From positions 1 to 64,000 of the forward strand of contig NZ_JAJSEE010000006.1 in the NCBI RefSeq assembly GCF_023555375.1: a stretch of DNA of 64,000 nt, written 5' to 3'. The position numbers and the translations under genes are program-made. Numbering within the stretch: position 1 is the stretch's first letter; each line of letters begins with the position of its first letter. The notes beneath the pieces were generated by a model. It searched no databases. It was not told where the DNA came from and saw nothing but the letters and a program-made list of their open reading frames with translations. The DNA is from Guyparkeria hydrothermalis. GTDB lineage: Bacteria > Pseudomonadota > Gammaproteobacteria > Halothiobacillales > Halothiobacillaceae. Of this stretch, positions 48,915 to 64,000 are shown in pieces.

Positions 48915-49409
48915 ATGACAGCCAGCAAACGCATCGCGGTCTACCCGGGCACCTTCGACCCGATCACCTTTGGGCACGTCGATCTCGCGCATCGCGCCGC
49001 CCGCCTGTTCGACGAGGTGATCGTCGCCGTGGCTGGCGACTCGGGCAAGCGCACCCTCTTTCCGCTCGATAAACGTCGCTCACTGGCGGAACAGGCGATT
49101 GGTGAGAGTGACGGCAAGATTCGGGTGGCATCCTTCGACGGCCTGCTGGTCGAATTTGCCCAGGAAGTCGGTGCCACCGCCCTGGTGCGAGGCCTGCGGG
49201 CAGTCAGTGATTTCGAGTACGAGATCCAGTTGGCCGCCATCAACCGTCGGTTGAACAGCGAGCTGGAGACGGTGTTCCTCTCCCCGGCCGAGGATCTTGG
49301 TTTCATCTCCTCGAGTATCGTGCGGGAGCTCGCCCGACTCGGCGGCGACGTGGCCGATTTCGTCCCGCCGGCCGTGGTCGAGGCACTTGCCGACATTAAC
49401 CGAGCGTGA
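48915..49409 (+). CDS. coaD: Phosphopantetheine adenylyltransferase
   Basis: CoaD makes dephospho-CoA from 4'-phosphopantetheine and ATP. The 164-residue protein has the nucleotidyltransferase motif YPGTFDPITFGHVD and the ATP-binding LGFISSSIVRE. The ATG at 48915 with a G-rich site upstream is chosen; the frame extends further only by a TTG codon. The ferredoxin gene follows, a common gammaproteobacterial pairing. Confidence 0.96.
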   Translation: MTASKRIAVYPGTFDPITFGHVDLAHRAARLFDEVIVAVAGDSGKRTLFPLDKRRSLAEQAIGESDGKIRVASFDGLLVEFAQEVGATALVRGLRAVSDFEYEIQLAAINRRLNSELETVFLSPAEDLGFISSSIVRELARLGGDVADFVPPAVVEALADINRA

Positions 49410-49751
<342 letters not shown>

Positions 49752-49788
49752 TCCGGCTCCTGGCCCCAGGGGGCGATCGAGGAAACGC

Positions 49789-49816
49789 AAAAGGCCCGCC
49801 GTTTGGCGGGCCTTTT
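49789..49816. terminator. Bidirectional terminator after the ferredoxin gene
   Basis: The hairpin AAAAGGCCCGCC / GGCGGGCCTTTT with a GTTT loop sits between the convergent ferredoxin gene and acyl carrier protein gene and has T tracts on both strands. Confidence 0.88.
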
Positions 49817-49861
49817 CACGTCTGGGTCACCTTGGGTGCCCACGAGCCGGGGCGCCGGGTC

Positions 49862-51486
<1,625 letters not shown>

Positions 51487-51491
51487 TTAGG

Positions 51492-51970
51492 TCAGGCGAG
51501 GTACTCGACCTCGACGATCTCGAACGTCCGGGTGGTGCCACCCGGGGCATTGAAGGTGACCTCGTCACCCACCGACTTGCCGATCAACGCACGGGCGATC
51601 GGCGAATGGATCGAGATCAGGTTCTGCTTGATGTCGGCCTCGTCGTCACCAACGATCTTGTAGCGAATCTCCGAGTCGGTATCCAGGTCGAGCAGTTCGA
51701 CCGTGGCGCCGAAGATCACCTTGTCACCCGGCGGCATGCGCGTGACGTCGATGATCTGCGCGTGCGACAGCTTGGCCTCGATCTCCTTGATCCGCCCCTC
51801 GACGAAACCCTGCTCCTCGCGGGCGGCGTGGTACTCGGCGTTCTCCTTGAGATCGCCCAGCTCGCGCGCCTCGGCGATCGCCGCGATGATGCGGGGACGC
51901 TCGACGCTGCGCAGTCGCTTGAGCTCTTCCTCCAGCTTGGCCGCACCGGCGGCCGTCATCGGGGTCTGGT

Positions 51971-51974
<4 letters not shown>
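51492..51974 (-). CDS. greA: Transcription elongation factor GreA
   Basis: GreA rescues backtracked RNA polymerase. The 160-residue protein has the N-terminal antiparallel coiled coil with the acidic tip ([18 protein letters not shown]) and a C-terminal FKBP-like domain. The ATG overlaps the carB stop (ATGA) and has AAGGAG. The order carA-carB-greA is standard. Confidence 0.96.
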
Positions 51975-55204
<3,230 letters not shown>

Positions 55205-55260
55205 GCTCGACTCACCTGCCAGCCATGGCTGGGCAGTTGGTTGTTCTTGAAAAGGCGGTG

Positions 55261-56469
55261 TCACTGACGGGCGTCGATGCTCTCGACGAACTGATCGAAC
55301 AGCAGGTCGAGATCGTGCGGCCCGGGACTCGCCTCGGGGTGACCCTGGAAACTGAAGGCCGGGCAGTCGGTGCGGCGAATGCCTTGCAGGCTGCCGTCGA
55401 ACAGCGACCGGTGCGTCGCCTCGAGGTGGGCGGGCAGGCTGTCTTCTTCGACCGCGAAGCCGTGGTTCTGGCTGGAGATCAGCACGCGCTTGCTGCGGAT
55501 GTCCTGAACCGGGTGGTTCGCCCCGTGGTGGCCGAACTTCATCTTGCTGGTCTTCGCGCCACTGGCCAGCGCCAGCAGCTGGTGACCCAGGCAGATGCCG
55601 AAGAGCGGTATGCCGGTCTCGAGGAATCGTTCGATGTCACCGATCGCCTTGGTGCAGGCGGCCGGATCGCCCGGGCCATTGCCCACCAGGATGCCGTCGG
55701 GGTTGGCGGCCAGGAGCTCCTCAACCGGCGTGTCGGCCGGGAACAGCGTGACGCGGCAACCGCGATCGACGAGCTTGCGGAGGATGTTGTGCTTGAAGCC
55801 GTAGTCGTAGGCGACCACGTGGCGGGTGGCCTCGGGGCGATCGGACACGTCGACCCACCACGAGCCCTTGGCCCACTCGCGCACCTCGCGGGTGCCGACC
55901 TCGGGGATCAGGTCCATGCCCGCCAGGCCGGCGAACTCGCGCGCCTTCTCGATCGCGGCGGTGGCGTCCAGGTCCCCGCCGGCGACGATGCAGCCCTTCA
56001 TCGCCCCCTGGTCACGCAGGCGGCGGGTCAGTTCGCGGGTATCGATTTCGGCGATGGCGACCACGCCGTGCTCGCGGCAGTAGTCCTCGAGGCTCTGCTC
56101 GCCGCGCCAGGAACTCATCTGGCCGGAATCGCGGATGACGAGGCCGGCCACGTGGACCGAGTCCGATTCGGCGTCCTCGGCGTTGATGCCGACGTTACCG
56201 ATATGCGGGTAGGTCAGGGTCACGATCTGGCGGCGGTAGGACGGGTCGGTGAGGATCTCCTGGTAGCCCGTCATCGCGGTGTTGAACACCACCTCGCCCA
56301 CGGACTCCCCATCGGCGCCGATGGAGGTGCCGTAAAAAACGCTCCCGTCTTCAAGAGCCAGGAGCGCCGTGTTGGCCGGGAGCCCGGTGTTCGCGTCTGA
56401 GACCGTGCTATCCAAGAACTTTCCCCCACTGAATTGTCGTGTCGCCCCGCCCGAGTCGGCGCCGGCCAT
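55261..56469 (-). CDS. carA: Carbamoyl-phosphate synthase small subunit
   Basis: CarA is the glutaminase subunit. The class I amidotransferase domain has the catalytic Cys in [15 protein letters not shown] and the His-Glu pair in GHPEASPGP. The family normally begins near [13 protein letters not shown], so the start is uncertain. The ATG at 56469 gives 402 residues with a nonconserved leader and no clear ribosome site. A TTG at 56415, preceded by GTGGGGGAAAG, may be the true start. A good promoter lies at 56504-56533. Confidence 0.93.
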   Translation of the reverse strand: MAGADSGGATRQFSGGKFLDSTVSDANTGLPANTALLALEDGSVFYGTSIGADGESVGEVVFNTAMTGYQEILTDPSYRRQIVTLTYPHIGNVGINAEDAESDSVHVAGLVIRDSGQMSSWRGEQSLEDYCREHGVVAIAEIDTRELTRRLRDQGAMKGCIVAGGDLDATAAIEKAREFAGLAGMDLIPEVGTREVREWAKGSWWVDVSDRPEATRHVVAYDYGFKHNILRKLVDRGCRVTLFPADTPVEELLAANPDGILVGNGPGDPAACTKAIGDIERFLETGIPLFGICLGHQLLALASGAKTSKMKFGHHGANHPVQDIRSKRVLISSQNHGFAVEEDSLPAHLEATHRSLFDGSLQGIRRTDCPAFSFQGHPEASPGPHDLDLLFDQFVESIDARQ

Positions 56470-56503
56470 CGAGGCAGTCGGCGTGCCTCGGTTTCGGGGC
56501 GCA

Positions 56504-56533
56504 ATTATGACTGAAAGGCCCCGATGCTGTCCA
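56504..56533 (-). promoter_or_regulatory. Promoter of carAB
   Basis: The minus strand has TGGACA (56528-56533), an 18-bp spacer and CATAAT (56504-56509), each one mismatch from consensus. It lies between dapB and carA and should start transcription about 28 bases upstream of the first possible carA ATG. Confidence 0.7.
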
Positions 56534-56593
56534 CGGCGGAGCACTTCCTGACGGGTCGGGCAAGGCCCTGCCGTCGCCGACGCCGAGGGGAGT

Positions 56594-57451
<858 letters not shown>

Positions 57452-57478
57452 TTACCGAGGCGGCAAAGTCTACCAACC

Positions 57479-58024
57479 TTAGAGCTTGAAAAACCCGGCC
57501 CGGTAGTGGGAAAGCTCGGCAACCGACCCGCGGATGTCGTCCATTGCCTGGTGATTCGAGGGCTTGCGGAATCCGGCCAGCACGTCCGGTTGCCAGCGTC
57601 GGGCCAGCTCCTTGATCGTCGAGACGTCTAGGTTGCGGTAGTGGAAGTACGCCTCGAGCTCGGGCATCAGGCGGGCGAGGAAACGACGATCCTGGCAGAT
57701 GCTGTTGCCGCACATGGGCGACTTGCCTTCCGGCACGTACTGGCGGAGAAACTCCAGTGTGCGCGTTTCGCCGCAGCGCAGATCGCAATCGCTCTGGCGG
57801 ACCCGCTCGATCAGACCACTCTGCCCATGAACCCGCTGGTTCCACTCGTCCATGCCGGCGAGCATGGCCTCGGGCTGATGGATCGCCACCACCGGTCCCT
57901 CGGCGAGCACGTTGAGGTGCTTGTCGGTCACAAGGGTGGCAATCTCGATTATGGTGTCCCGCACCGGGTCGAGACCGGTCATCTCGAGATCGATCCAGAT
58001 CAGATTGTCTTCCGGGGCGTGCAT
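57479..58024 (-). CDS. orn: Oligoribonuclease
   Basis: Orn is the DEDDh 3'-5' exonuclease that degrades nanoRNAs, including pGpG from c-di-GMP turnover. The 181-residue protein has [11 protein letters not shown], the second Asp in [12 protein letters not shown] and the HxxxxD tail [11 protein letters not shown]. The ATG at 58024 has AGGAGA. It would process the product of the EAL proteins encoded at 34.8-40.4 kb, though that link is general, not specific to this locus. Confidence 0.95.
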   Translation of the reverse strand: MHAPEDNLIWIDLEMTGLDPVRDTIIEIATLVTDKHLNVLAEGPVVAIHQPEAMLAGMDEWNQRVHGQSGLIERVRQSDCDLRCGETRTLEFLRQYVPEGKSPMCGNSICQDRRFLARLMPELEAYFHYRNLDVSTIKELARRWQPDVLAGFRKPSNHQAMDDIRGSVAELSHYRAGFFKL

Positions 58025-58197
58025 GGATTCTCTCCTGTCGATTGAGGGCGCGGAAACCGACGCCAGTGAGGCAGTACGGCGCGCTCGAGCCGCACAGAAG
58101 CCTAGCACGTCGAACCCCGCTCGCCGGTGAGCGCGACCGCGATCGGACCATGCACCCGGGCCGGCCCCGTCCGCTATACTGGCCGCGGCTCATCTAA

Positions 58198-58254
58198 GGA
58201 AACCCTGCTCGAATGCCATAACCACTCTGGCTTGGCCATTCGAGCAGAGTCTTC
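58198..58254. repeat. Short fold-back repeat, copy C of the MITE-like family
   Basis: This 57-bp element has inverted ends GGAAACCCTGCTCGAATG and GAAGACTCTGCTCGAATG (right end reversed), sharing the CTGCWCGAAT core with copies A and B. It forms a hairpin with the central arms nearly meeting. A CTAA precedes the left end, but the right side lacks a matching copy, so it is a shortened or decayed member. It sits in the leader of mgtE. Confidence 0.65.
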
Positions 58255-58306
58255 AACCACCGACGGGGCAGTCGCCTGCGTCCACACCGCCCGGAATCCG
58301 ACGTTC

Positions 58307-59740
58307 ATGGCCGAACTCACCGACACCGATCGCCAGGAAGAGCTCGATTCGCTGATTCACGAGATCCGCGACACGCTCTCCCAGCAGGTTGCCGCCGATC
58401 GCGGCGGCGAACCGGGTGACGTCGCCACGCCGCTTTCCGAGCTCACCAAGCATGACCTGGCCAAGCTGGCGCAGAAGATCGAGCGCCTGCATGCCGCCGA
58501 CGTGGCCAAGGTGCTCGAGTCCCTGCCCCAGGACGAGCGACTGGTCATCTGGGAGCTGGTCCATTCGGATCGCGACGGCGAGGTCCTGCTCGAGGTGTCC
58601 GACTCGGTCCGGGACACCCTGATCGAGGTAATGGACCGCGAGGAGATCCTCAACGCCGCCTCGACACTGGATACCGACGAACTCGCCGACCTGGCTCCCG
58701 ATCTCCCCGAGGGCATGATGCAGGACGTGTTCACCGCCCTGCCGATCGACGACCGCGAAAAGCTGCGGTTCGTCATGTCCTACGACGAGGACACCATCGG
58801 CGCGCTGATGGACTTCGACCTCGTTACCGTCCGGGGCGACGTGACCATCGAGGTCGCCCTGCGCTACCTGCGCCGGATGGACTCGCTGCCCGATCACACC
58901 GACAAGCTGTTCGTCACCGATCGAGATGGGTTGTTCGAGGGCGTGATCCATCTCAAGACGCTACTGATCAACGACCCGGAGACCCTGATCAGCGATGTCA
59001 TGGAGCGCGACGCGGTGCGCTTTCATCCTGAAGACAAGGCGCGCGACGGCGCCGATGCCTTCGAGCGCTACGATCTGGTCAGCGCGCCGGTGGTCGACGA
59101 GGTCGACCGCCTGGTCGGCCGGGTCACCATCGACGCCGTGGTCGACTTCATCCGCGAGTCGTCCGACGAAGAGCGCCTCTCCCAGGTGGGTCTGTCCGAG
59201 GAAGAGGACATCTTCGCGCCGGTACGAAAGTCCGTGAGAAACCGCGCGCCCTGGCTGGCCGTGAACCTCGTCACGGCGATCGTCGCCGCCCAGGTGATCG
59301 GCCTGTTCGAGGGCTCGATCCAGCAACTGGTCGCGCTGGCCGTACTGATGCCCATCGTCGCGGGCATGGGCGGCAACGTCGGCAACCAGACCATCACCAT
59401 GATCGTGCGCGAGTTGGCCTTTAGAAAACTCGGTGGCGGCGATATCCGCCTGCTCTATGGAAAGGAGCTGAAGGTTGCGCTGATCAACGGCGTGGTCTGG
59501 GGCGGCATCCTCGGCATCGTCACCTTCGCGATGTACCAGAACGCCGGCGTCTCCGCGGTGATGGTCGCCGCCGTCACCCTGAACTTCCTGAGCGCGGCCT
59601 TCTTCGGCGTGACCATCCCGATCGTGCGCACGCGCATGGGCCGCGACCCGGCATTGGGAAGCGCGGTGATGATCACGGCGATCACCGATTCGGGCGGGTT
59701 TTTCATCTTCCTCGGGCTCGCCACCCTGTTCCTGCTCTGA
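58307..59740 (+). CDS. mgtE: Magnesium transporter MgtE
   Basis: MgtE is a magnesium channel of the inner membrane. The 477-residue protein has the acidic cytoplasmic N domain, two CBS domains (about 160-290) and five membrane helices at the C-terminus, with the conserved MPIVAGMGGNVGNQ motif. The ATG at 58307 is preferred because the open frame upstream crosses the copy C repeat. A TATACT -10-like box at 58175-58180 may be the promoter. No M-box riboswitch is recognised. Confidence 0.93.
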   Translation: MAELTDTDRQEELDSLIHEIRDTLSQQVAADRGGEPGDVATPLSELTKHDLAKLAQKIERLHAADVAKVLESLPQDERLVIWELVHSDRDGEVLLEVSDSVRDTLIEVMDREEILNAASTLDTDELADLAPDLPEGMMQDVFTALPIDDREKLRFVMSYDEDTIGALMDFDLVTVRGDVTIEVALRYLRRMDSLPDHTDKLFVTDRDGLFEGVIHLKTLLINDPETLISDVMERDAVRFHPEDKARDGADAFERYDLVSAPVVDEVDRLVGRVTIDAVVDFIRESSDEERLSQVGLSEEEDIFAPVRKSVRNRAPWLAVNLVTAIVAAQVIGLFEGSIQQLVALAVLMPIVAGMGGNVGNQTITMIVRELAFRKLGGGDIRLLYGKELKVALINGVVWGGILGIVTFAMYQNAGVSAVMVAAVTLNFLSAAFFGVTIPIVRTRMGRDPALGSAVMITAITDSGGFFIFLGLATLFLL

Positions 59741-59750
59741 ACCGGCCGCC

Positions 59751-60728
59751 ATGACCCGCAAGATTCGCCTGAGCAAGCAGCAGCAGCGCCAGATCGATCG
59801 CCGACGGCGCGTCGACACGCAAGACGACACCCGCCTGACACCGGGTATCGTGGTCACCCATCACGGCCACGACCTGCTGATCGAGGACGCCGAGCATCAC
59901 CTGCACCGGGGGCGCGCACGACGCACGGTGGGGCGCCTGACCACGGGCGACCGCATCCGCTGGCATCGCGACGAACAGGACAACGTGGTGATCGAGCAAC
60001 GCGAGGATCGCCGCAATCTGCTGATCCGGCCCGACGCCTACGGCAAGAAGAAGATGATGGCCGCCAACATCGACCAGGTGCTGGTGGTGACCTCGGTGCT
60101 GCCGTGGATGAACCCGGACGTGGTCGAGCGGACCCTGGTCGCGGTGTTCGCCCTGCCGGCCACGCCCGTGATCGTGCTCAACAAGACCGACCTGCTCGCG
60201 GAGATCGGCGCGGCCGAGCGCGAGCGCATCGAGTCAACGGTCGCCCTGTGGGAGTCGCTGGGCTTCGAGGTGATCCGCACCTCGGTCAAGTCCGGCGAAG
60301 GAATCGAGACCCTGCGCTCGCGCTTGCACGATCAGATCACGCTGGCCGTCGGCCTCTCCGGCGTCGGCAAGACATCACTCTCACGAGAAATCACGCCGAG
60401 TGCGGATCAGGCCGCCATCGGCGAGATCTCGGCGTTCAATCGCGAGGGGACGCACACCACCCGCGCCAGCACGCTGTATCGCTTCACCGATGGCGAGGGT
60501 GGGCTGATCGATGCCCCCGGAGTGCGCGACTTTCCGGTCGAGGACGTCCCACCATCCGCCCTCGACGATGCCTTCCCCGAGATTCACGCCGCCTCGGCCT
60601 ACTGCCGTTTCAACGACTGCCGCCACGTCAACGAGCCGGGATGCGCCGTGCGGGCCGGCGTCGCGTCGGGCGACATCCTCGAGCGCCGTCTCGCCCAGTA
60701 TCAGGCCATGCGCCAGACTGGGAGCTGA
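59751..60728 (+). CDS. rsgA: Ribosome small-subunit-dependent GTPase RsgA
   Basis: RsgA is a circularly permuted GTPase for 30S maturation. The 325-residue protein has an N-terminal OB fold, then G4 LNKTDLL, G1 GLSGVGKTSLS, G3 DAPGVRDF, and a C-terminal zinc site (CRFNDCRHVNEPGC). It lies 10 bases after mgtE and is probably co-transcribed. orn is divergent nearby, as in E. coli. Confidence 0.95.
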   Translation: MTRKIRLSKQQQRQIDRRRRVDTQDDTRLTPGIVVTHHGHDLLIEDAEHHLHRGRARRTVGRLTTGDRIRWHRDEQDNVVIEQREDRRNLLIRPDAYGKKKMMAANIDQVLVVTSVLPWMNPDVVERTLVAVFALPATPVIVLNKTDLLAEIGAAERERIESTVALWESLGFEVIRTSVKSGEGIETLRSRLHDQITLAVGLSGVGKTSLSREITPSADQAAIGEISAFNREGTHTTRASTLYRFTDGEGGLIDAPGVRDFPVEDVPPSALDDAFPEIHAASAYCRFNDCRHVNEPGCAVRAGVASGDILERRLAQYQAMRQTGS

Positions 60729-60756
60729 ACCGGGAACGCGCGAAGCATCGCGACAA

Positions 60757-61101
60757 TCAGCCCGGCGGCCACTGCATCGCCCGCCCCCCGAGCAGGTGCA
60801 GGTGCAGGTGGTAGACCTCCTGGCCGCCATCGCGATTGCAATTGAACACGGTGCGGTAGCCCGATTCGTCGATGCCCTCCTGCGCGGCCAACTCCCGGGC
60901 GACAACGAACAGCTCACCCACCAGCGGCGCGTCCTCCGGCGCAATGTCGTTCACCGTCGGGATGGGCTTTTTCGGGATGATCAACAGGTGCACCGGCGCC
61001 TGCGGGTTGATATCGCGAAAGGCCAGTATCCGATCGTTCTCGAACACGATGTCGGCCGGTATTTCACGGTTGATGATCTTGCTGAAGATGGTCTCGCTCA
61101 C
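60757..61101 (-). CDS. hinT: HIT-family purine nucleoside phosphoramidase HinT
   Basis: HinT hydrolyses AMP-lysine-type phosphoramidates. The 114-residue protein has the histidine triad EVYHLHLHLLGG at the C-terminus and begins SETIFSKIINREIPADIV. The start is GTG at 61101 with GGGAGG upstream. It converges on rsgA. Confidence 0.95.
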   Translation of the reverse strand: MSETIFSKIINREIPADIVFENDRILAFRDINPQAPVHLLIIPKKPIPTVNDIAPEDAPLVGELFVVARELAAQEGIDESGYRTVFNCNRDGGQEVYHLHLHLLGGRAMQWPPG

Positions 61102-61261
61102 GGTTGAGCCTCCCGGTCATGACACAGGTCGTTGAAGCGGAAACATGGCAAACGCCAGGAATCAGCGCAATGAAATGTTGCCCAGCTTAGCCTAAGTTCT
61201 TGTCTCCTCGGTCGAGCAACGGCGAGGCATCGCGGCACGCTACCCGTCCCGGCCGCCCCGA

Positions 61262-61290
61262 TTGCTGGCGAACGAATTCATTAGTACACT
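61262..61290 (+). promoter_or_regulatory. Candidate promoter of the RND efflux operon
   Basis: TTGCTG (61262-61267), a 17-bp spacer and TACACT (61285-61290) lie about 100 bases upstream of the adaptor gene in an AT-richer patch. Matches are moderate. No adjacent TetR/AcrR gene is in the window. Confidence 0.45.
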
Positions 61291-61388
61291 ACCTTTCTTT
61301 TGGCGCGGCAGCTCGCTGCCCCGCCGAGTGACTCCGTTGCGTCAACCCCAAGGCAGCCCTTCCCTGCCGCCGACACGGTACAACACCC

Positions 61389-62543
61389 ATGTCCCCGATC
61401 CGCGCCCTCACGCTCCTCCGCTCCCGGTCCATCGTCATGGCCATGGCGCCCGCCGCCCTGCTGGCCGCGAGCCTGTCCGCCCAGGCCCAGTCGGGTGGCC
61501 AGCAGCCACCGCCGAAGGTGCCGGTCATCGAGATCCAGCCAAGCAGCGCCGCGGTCTACAAGGAGTACACCGGTCGCACCGAGGCCAACCGTCACGTCGA
61601 GGTGCGGGCCCAGGTGAACGGCATTCTCGAATCTCGCGACTACGTGGAAGGGGCCCGGCTCGAGGCCGGTGATCCGCTGTTCAAGATCGACGACCGGCCG
61701 TTCCAGGCGGCCGTCCACGAGGCGGAAGCGGATCTGGCCTCGGCCCGCGCGACGCTTGCCGCGGCCCAACGCGACTGGCGCCGGATCAGCTCGTTGTTCG
61801 ATCGTGGCGTGGCCAGCGAGAAACAGCGCGACGATGCCCGTTCAGCGCTGGAGACCGCCCAGGCCGGCGTCAAGGTGGCCGAGGCGCAGCTCGAGTCCGC
61901 GCAGATCGACCTCGACTACACCTCGGTGACCGCCCCGATCCCGGGCATCGCCAGTCGCCGCGCCGTCGACCCGGGCAACCTGATCGGTGTCGGCGACCGA
62001 CTGGTCAGCATCGAGGAAATCGACCCGATCCAGGTCACCCTCTCCTACCCCGTGGACGACCCGTTTGCCGATTCGACGGCGCTCAACCCCACCCCGGAGC
62101 GGACCACCCCGGCCGAGGTCGTGGGCGTCACCGGTCCCGAGGGCGAGGCGATCACCGGCGAGCTCGATTACCGCGCCTCGAGCATCGAGCGCGGCACCAA
62201 CTCGATCGAGCTGCGTGGCGTGTTCGACAACCCGGGTGACGTCCTGCGCCCCAACCGTTACGTCCGCGTTCGCCTCAAGGTCGACGAGGTCAGCGACGCG
62301 GTCATCATCCCCGAGACCGCCATCGGCACGGGCGCGGAGCCCAACAGCACGGTCGTTTACGTTATCGACGACGAGAACCGGGCCGACCAGCGTCGCGTGG
62401 AGCTTGGCCCGATGAGCGATCAGGGCCGCATCATCCTCTCCGGCCTGGAGCCGGGTGACCGGCTGGTCATCGACGGGCTGCTCAAGGTGCGCCCGGGTGC
62501 ACCGGTCGACCCGCAGGACCCGCAGCAAGGCAACGGCAACTAA
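61389..62543 (+). CDS. RND efflux periplasmic adaptor (MexA/AcrA type)
   Basis: This 384-residue membrane-fusion protein has an N-terminal signal peptide ending near AQAQS. There is no lipobox cysteine, so it is probably soluble or anchored differently from AcrA. A biotinyl-lipoyl-like half motif (RAQVNGILESRDYVEGARLEAGDPLFKID), a long alpha-hairpin coiled coil and beta-barrel domains follow. Later ATGs (codons 17, 19) are possible starts. It is followed by the inner-membrane pump. Confidence 0.93.
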   Translation: MSPIRALTLLRSRSIVMAMAPAALLAASLSAQAQSGGQQPPPKVPVIEIQPSSAAVYKEYTGRTEANRHVEVRAQVNGILESRDYVEGARLEAGDPLFKIDDRPFQAAVHEAEADLASARATLAAAQRDWRRISSLFDRGVASEKQRDDARSALETAQAGVKVAEAQLESAQIDLDYTSVTAPIPGIASRRAVDPGNLIGVGDRLVSIEEIDPIQVTLSYPVDDPFADSTALNPTPERTTPAEVVGVTGPEGEAITGELDYRASSIERGTNSIELRGVFDNPGDVLRPNRYVRVRLKVDEVSDAVIIPETAIGTGAEPNSTVVYVIDDENRADQRRVELGPMSDQGRIILSGLEPGDRLVIDGLLKVRPGAPVDPQDPQQGNGN

Positions 62544-62617
62544 AACGGCGCCTACCCGCCGCCCGTCGTAACTACCCGACCGTGACGCCCTCGTGACGAG
62601 GGCACCGGAGACCATCG

Positions 62618-64000
62618 ATGTTTTCCAAGTTCTTCATTGACCGACCGATCTTCTCCACCGTGCTGGCGATCGTGATCATGATCGCCGGCGGGGCCGCCTT
62701 CACGGGCCTGCCGGTCGAGCAGTACCCCGAGATCGTGCCGCCCGAGGTCGAGGTGCGGGCGACCTACGCCGGTGCCGACGCCAGCACACTGGCCGAATCC
62801 GTGGCCGCGCCGCTCGAGCAGGCGATCAACGGCGTCGACGACATGCTCTACATGACGTCGGGCAGCTCGGATGCCGGCACGATGAACCTCTCGGTGACCT
62901 TCGCCACCGGCACCGACCCCGACCAGGCGACCATCGACGTCAACAACCGCGTGCAGCGCGCCCTGCCCCAGTTGCCGCAGGAGGTGCGTGACCAGGGCGT
63001 GGTGGTGAACAAGAAGAGCAGTTCGCTGCTGATGGTCATCACCCTGATCTCGGAGAACGAGGAATTCGACACCAAGTTCCTCTCCAACTACGGCCTGATC
63101 AACATCCTCGACTCGCTCAAGCGGGTGCCCGGCATCGGCGACGCGCGCCTGTTCGGTGCGCAGGATTACTCGATTCGTGTCTGGTTCGATCCGGCGAAAC
63201 TGGCGCACTTCGATCTCACCCAGGACGACATTGCCGAGGCGATCCGTGAGCAGAACGCCCAGTTCGCTGCCGGCAAGTTCAACGACTCGCCCAACAAGGA
63301 AGGCGAGGCGTTCACCTACACCATCACCTCGCAGGGACGCTTCTCCGACGTCGAGGAATTCCAGAACATCATCCTCGCCTCCTCGGAGGACGGCGGCACA
63401 CTGCGCTTGAGCGACGTGGCCGAGGTCGAGCTCGGCTCGCAGCGTTATGGCTTCAACGCCACCTACAACGGCGCCCCCACCGTCCCGATGGGGATCTACC
63501 TCGCGCCGGGCGCCAACGCGCTTGAGACGGTCGCCCAGGTGCGCGAACGAATGGAAGAGCTGCGTGACCGCTTCCCCGGCGACATGACCTACAAGATTCC
63601 GCTCGACACCACCGACTTCGTGCGCATCTCGATCGAGGAAGTGCTCAAGGTGTTCGTCGAGGCGTTGGTGCTCGTCTCCCTGGTCATCTTCGTCTTCCTG
63701 CAGAAACCCCGTGCGACCATCGTGCCCCTGATCGCCATTCCGGTCGCCCTGATCGGCGCACTCGCCGGTTTGTACTTGAGCGGCATGTCGATCAACCTGC
63801 TGACCCTGTTCGGCTTCGTGCTGGCGATCGGCATCGTCGTGGATGACGCGATCATTGTGATCGAGAACGTCGAGCGCCTGATGCGCGAGGAGGGCTTGAA
63901 GGCCCGCGAGGCCTCGATCAAGGCGATGGAACAGGTGACGGGACCGATCGTGGCCACCACCCTGGTCCTGCTGGCCGTGTTCGTGCCGGTCGCGTTCATC
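62618..64000 (+). CDS. RND efflux inner-membrane pump, HAE-1 family (partial, cut by window end)
   Basis: The first 461 codons of an AcrB/MexB-type proton-driven multidrug pump are present and run off the right edge. The N-terminus MFSKFFIDRPIFSTVLAI is a membrane helix. The periplasmic porter domain is followed by helices with the proton-relay motif AIGIVVDDAIIVIENVERLM, including the paired Asp residues. GGAG precedes the ATG. It starts 74 bases after the adaptor gene; the outer-membrane channel gene would be beyond the window if linked. Confidence 0.95.
   Translation, partial: MFSKFFIDRPIFSTVLAIVIMIAGGAAFTGLPVEQYPEIVPPEVEVRATYAGADASTLAESVAAPLEQAINGVDDMLYMTSGSSDAGTMNLSVTFATGTDPDQATIDVNNRVQRALPQLPQEVRDQGVVVNKKSSSLLMVITLISENEEFDTKFLSNYGLINILDSLKRVPGIGDARLFGAQDYSIRVWFDPAKLAHFDLTQDDIAEAIREQNAQFAAGKFNDSPNKEGEAFTYTITSQGRFSDVEEFQNIILASSEDGGTLRLSDVAEVELGSQRYGFNATYNGAPTVPMGIYLAPGANALETVAQVRERMEELRDRFPGDMTYKIPLDTTDFVRISIEEVLKVFVEALVLVSLVIFVFLQKPRATIVPLIAIPVALIGALAGLYLSGMSINLLTLFGFVLAIGIVVDDAIIVIENVERLMREEGLKAREASIKAMEQVTGPIVATTLVLLAVFVPVAFI

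Noticed and set aside
58127-58306. Upstream extension of mgtE
   Set aside because: The extension crosses the copy C fold-back repeat and lacks family similarity.
58175-58306. M-box magnesium riboswitch upstream of mgtE
   Set aside because: The leader is short and occupied by the fold-back repeat; I see no M-box helices.

Overview
The window is high-GC DNA, densely packed with housekeeping genes, whose gene blocks match those of chemolithotrophic or halophilic Gammaproteobacteria. Examples are TPR/lolB/ispE/tRNA-Gln/prs/rplY/pth/ychF, miaB/phoH/ybeY/corC/lnt, dapB/carA/carB/greA and leuCDB/asd/fimV. A complete sufR-sufBCDS-sufT-Rieske-sufA-sufE operon, an Allochromatium-type 2[4Fe-4S] ferredoxin and a TauE/SafE exporter would fit a sulfur-oxidising group such as the Halothiobacillaceae (Guyparkeria/Halothiobacillus-like). 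That placement is an inference from gene content; no rRNA is present to confirm it. I see no prophage, transposase, CRISPR array or integron.

Layout: 0.1-1 kb is a LysR regulator. 1-8.3 kb is the leftward suf operon, read from a promoter that carries a 15-bp palindrome in its spacer. 8.5-14 kb is the rightward miaB-phoH-ybeY-corC-lnt run, ended by a strong terminator. 14-22 kb is leftward: tRNA-Met, ychF, pth, rplY, prs, tRNA-Gln, ispE, lolB and a TPR lipoprotein. 22-30.4 kb holds a small conserved hypothetical gene, tRNA-Leu, fimV, asd, leuB, leuD, leuC and a DUF2237 gene. 30.5-34 kb has a second LysR regulator and a gapdh-arsJ pair for arsenate detoxification. 34.3-42 kb has gloA, two tandem PhnD-PAS-GGDEF-EAL proteins and argG. 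42-49.8 kb is the pyruvate dehydrogenase operon, a TauE exporter, coaD and a ferredoxin. 49.8-58 kb is leftward: acyl carrier protein, serS, greA, carB, carA, dapB and orn. 58-64 kb has mgtE, rsgA, hinT and a tripartite RND efflux system cut by the window end.

The main unannotated structure is a family of fold-back intergenic repeats at 15363-15538, 25334-25508 and 58198-58254. They share a terminal motif (GGAANNYCTGCWCGAWT-like). The first copy has perfect 17-bp terminal inverted repeats and a TTAG target duplication, as expected of a MITE mobilised by an IS5-group transposase. Other points worth checking are the palindromic suf promoter, the tandem c-di-GMP receptors in which only one copy keeps an intact GGDEF motif, an acyl carrier protein gene overlapping serS, a consensus tRNA-Leu promoter lying over the translation start of the divergent gene, and a perfect DnaA box in the longest non-coding gap.
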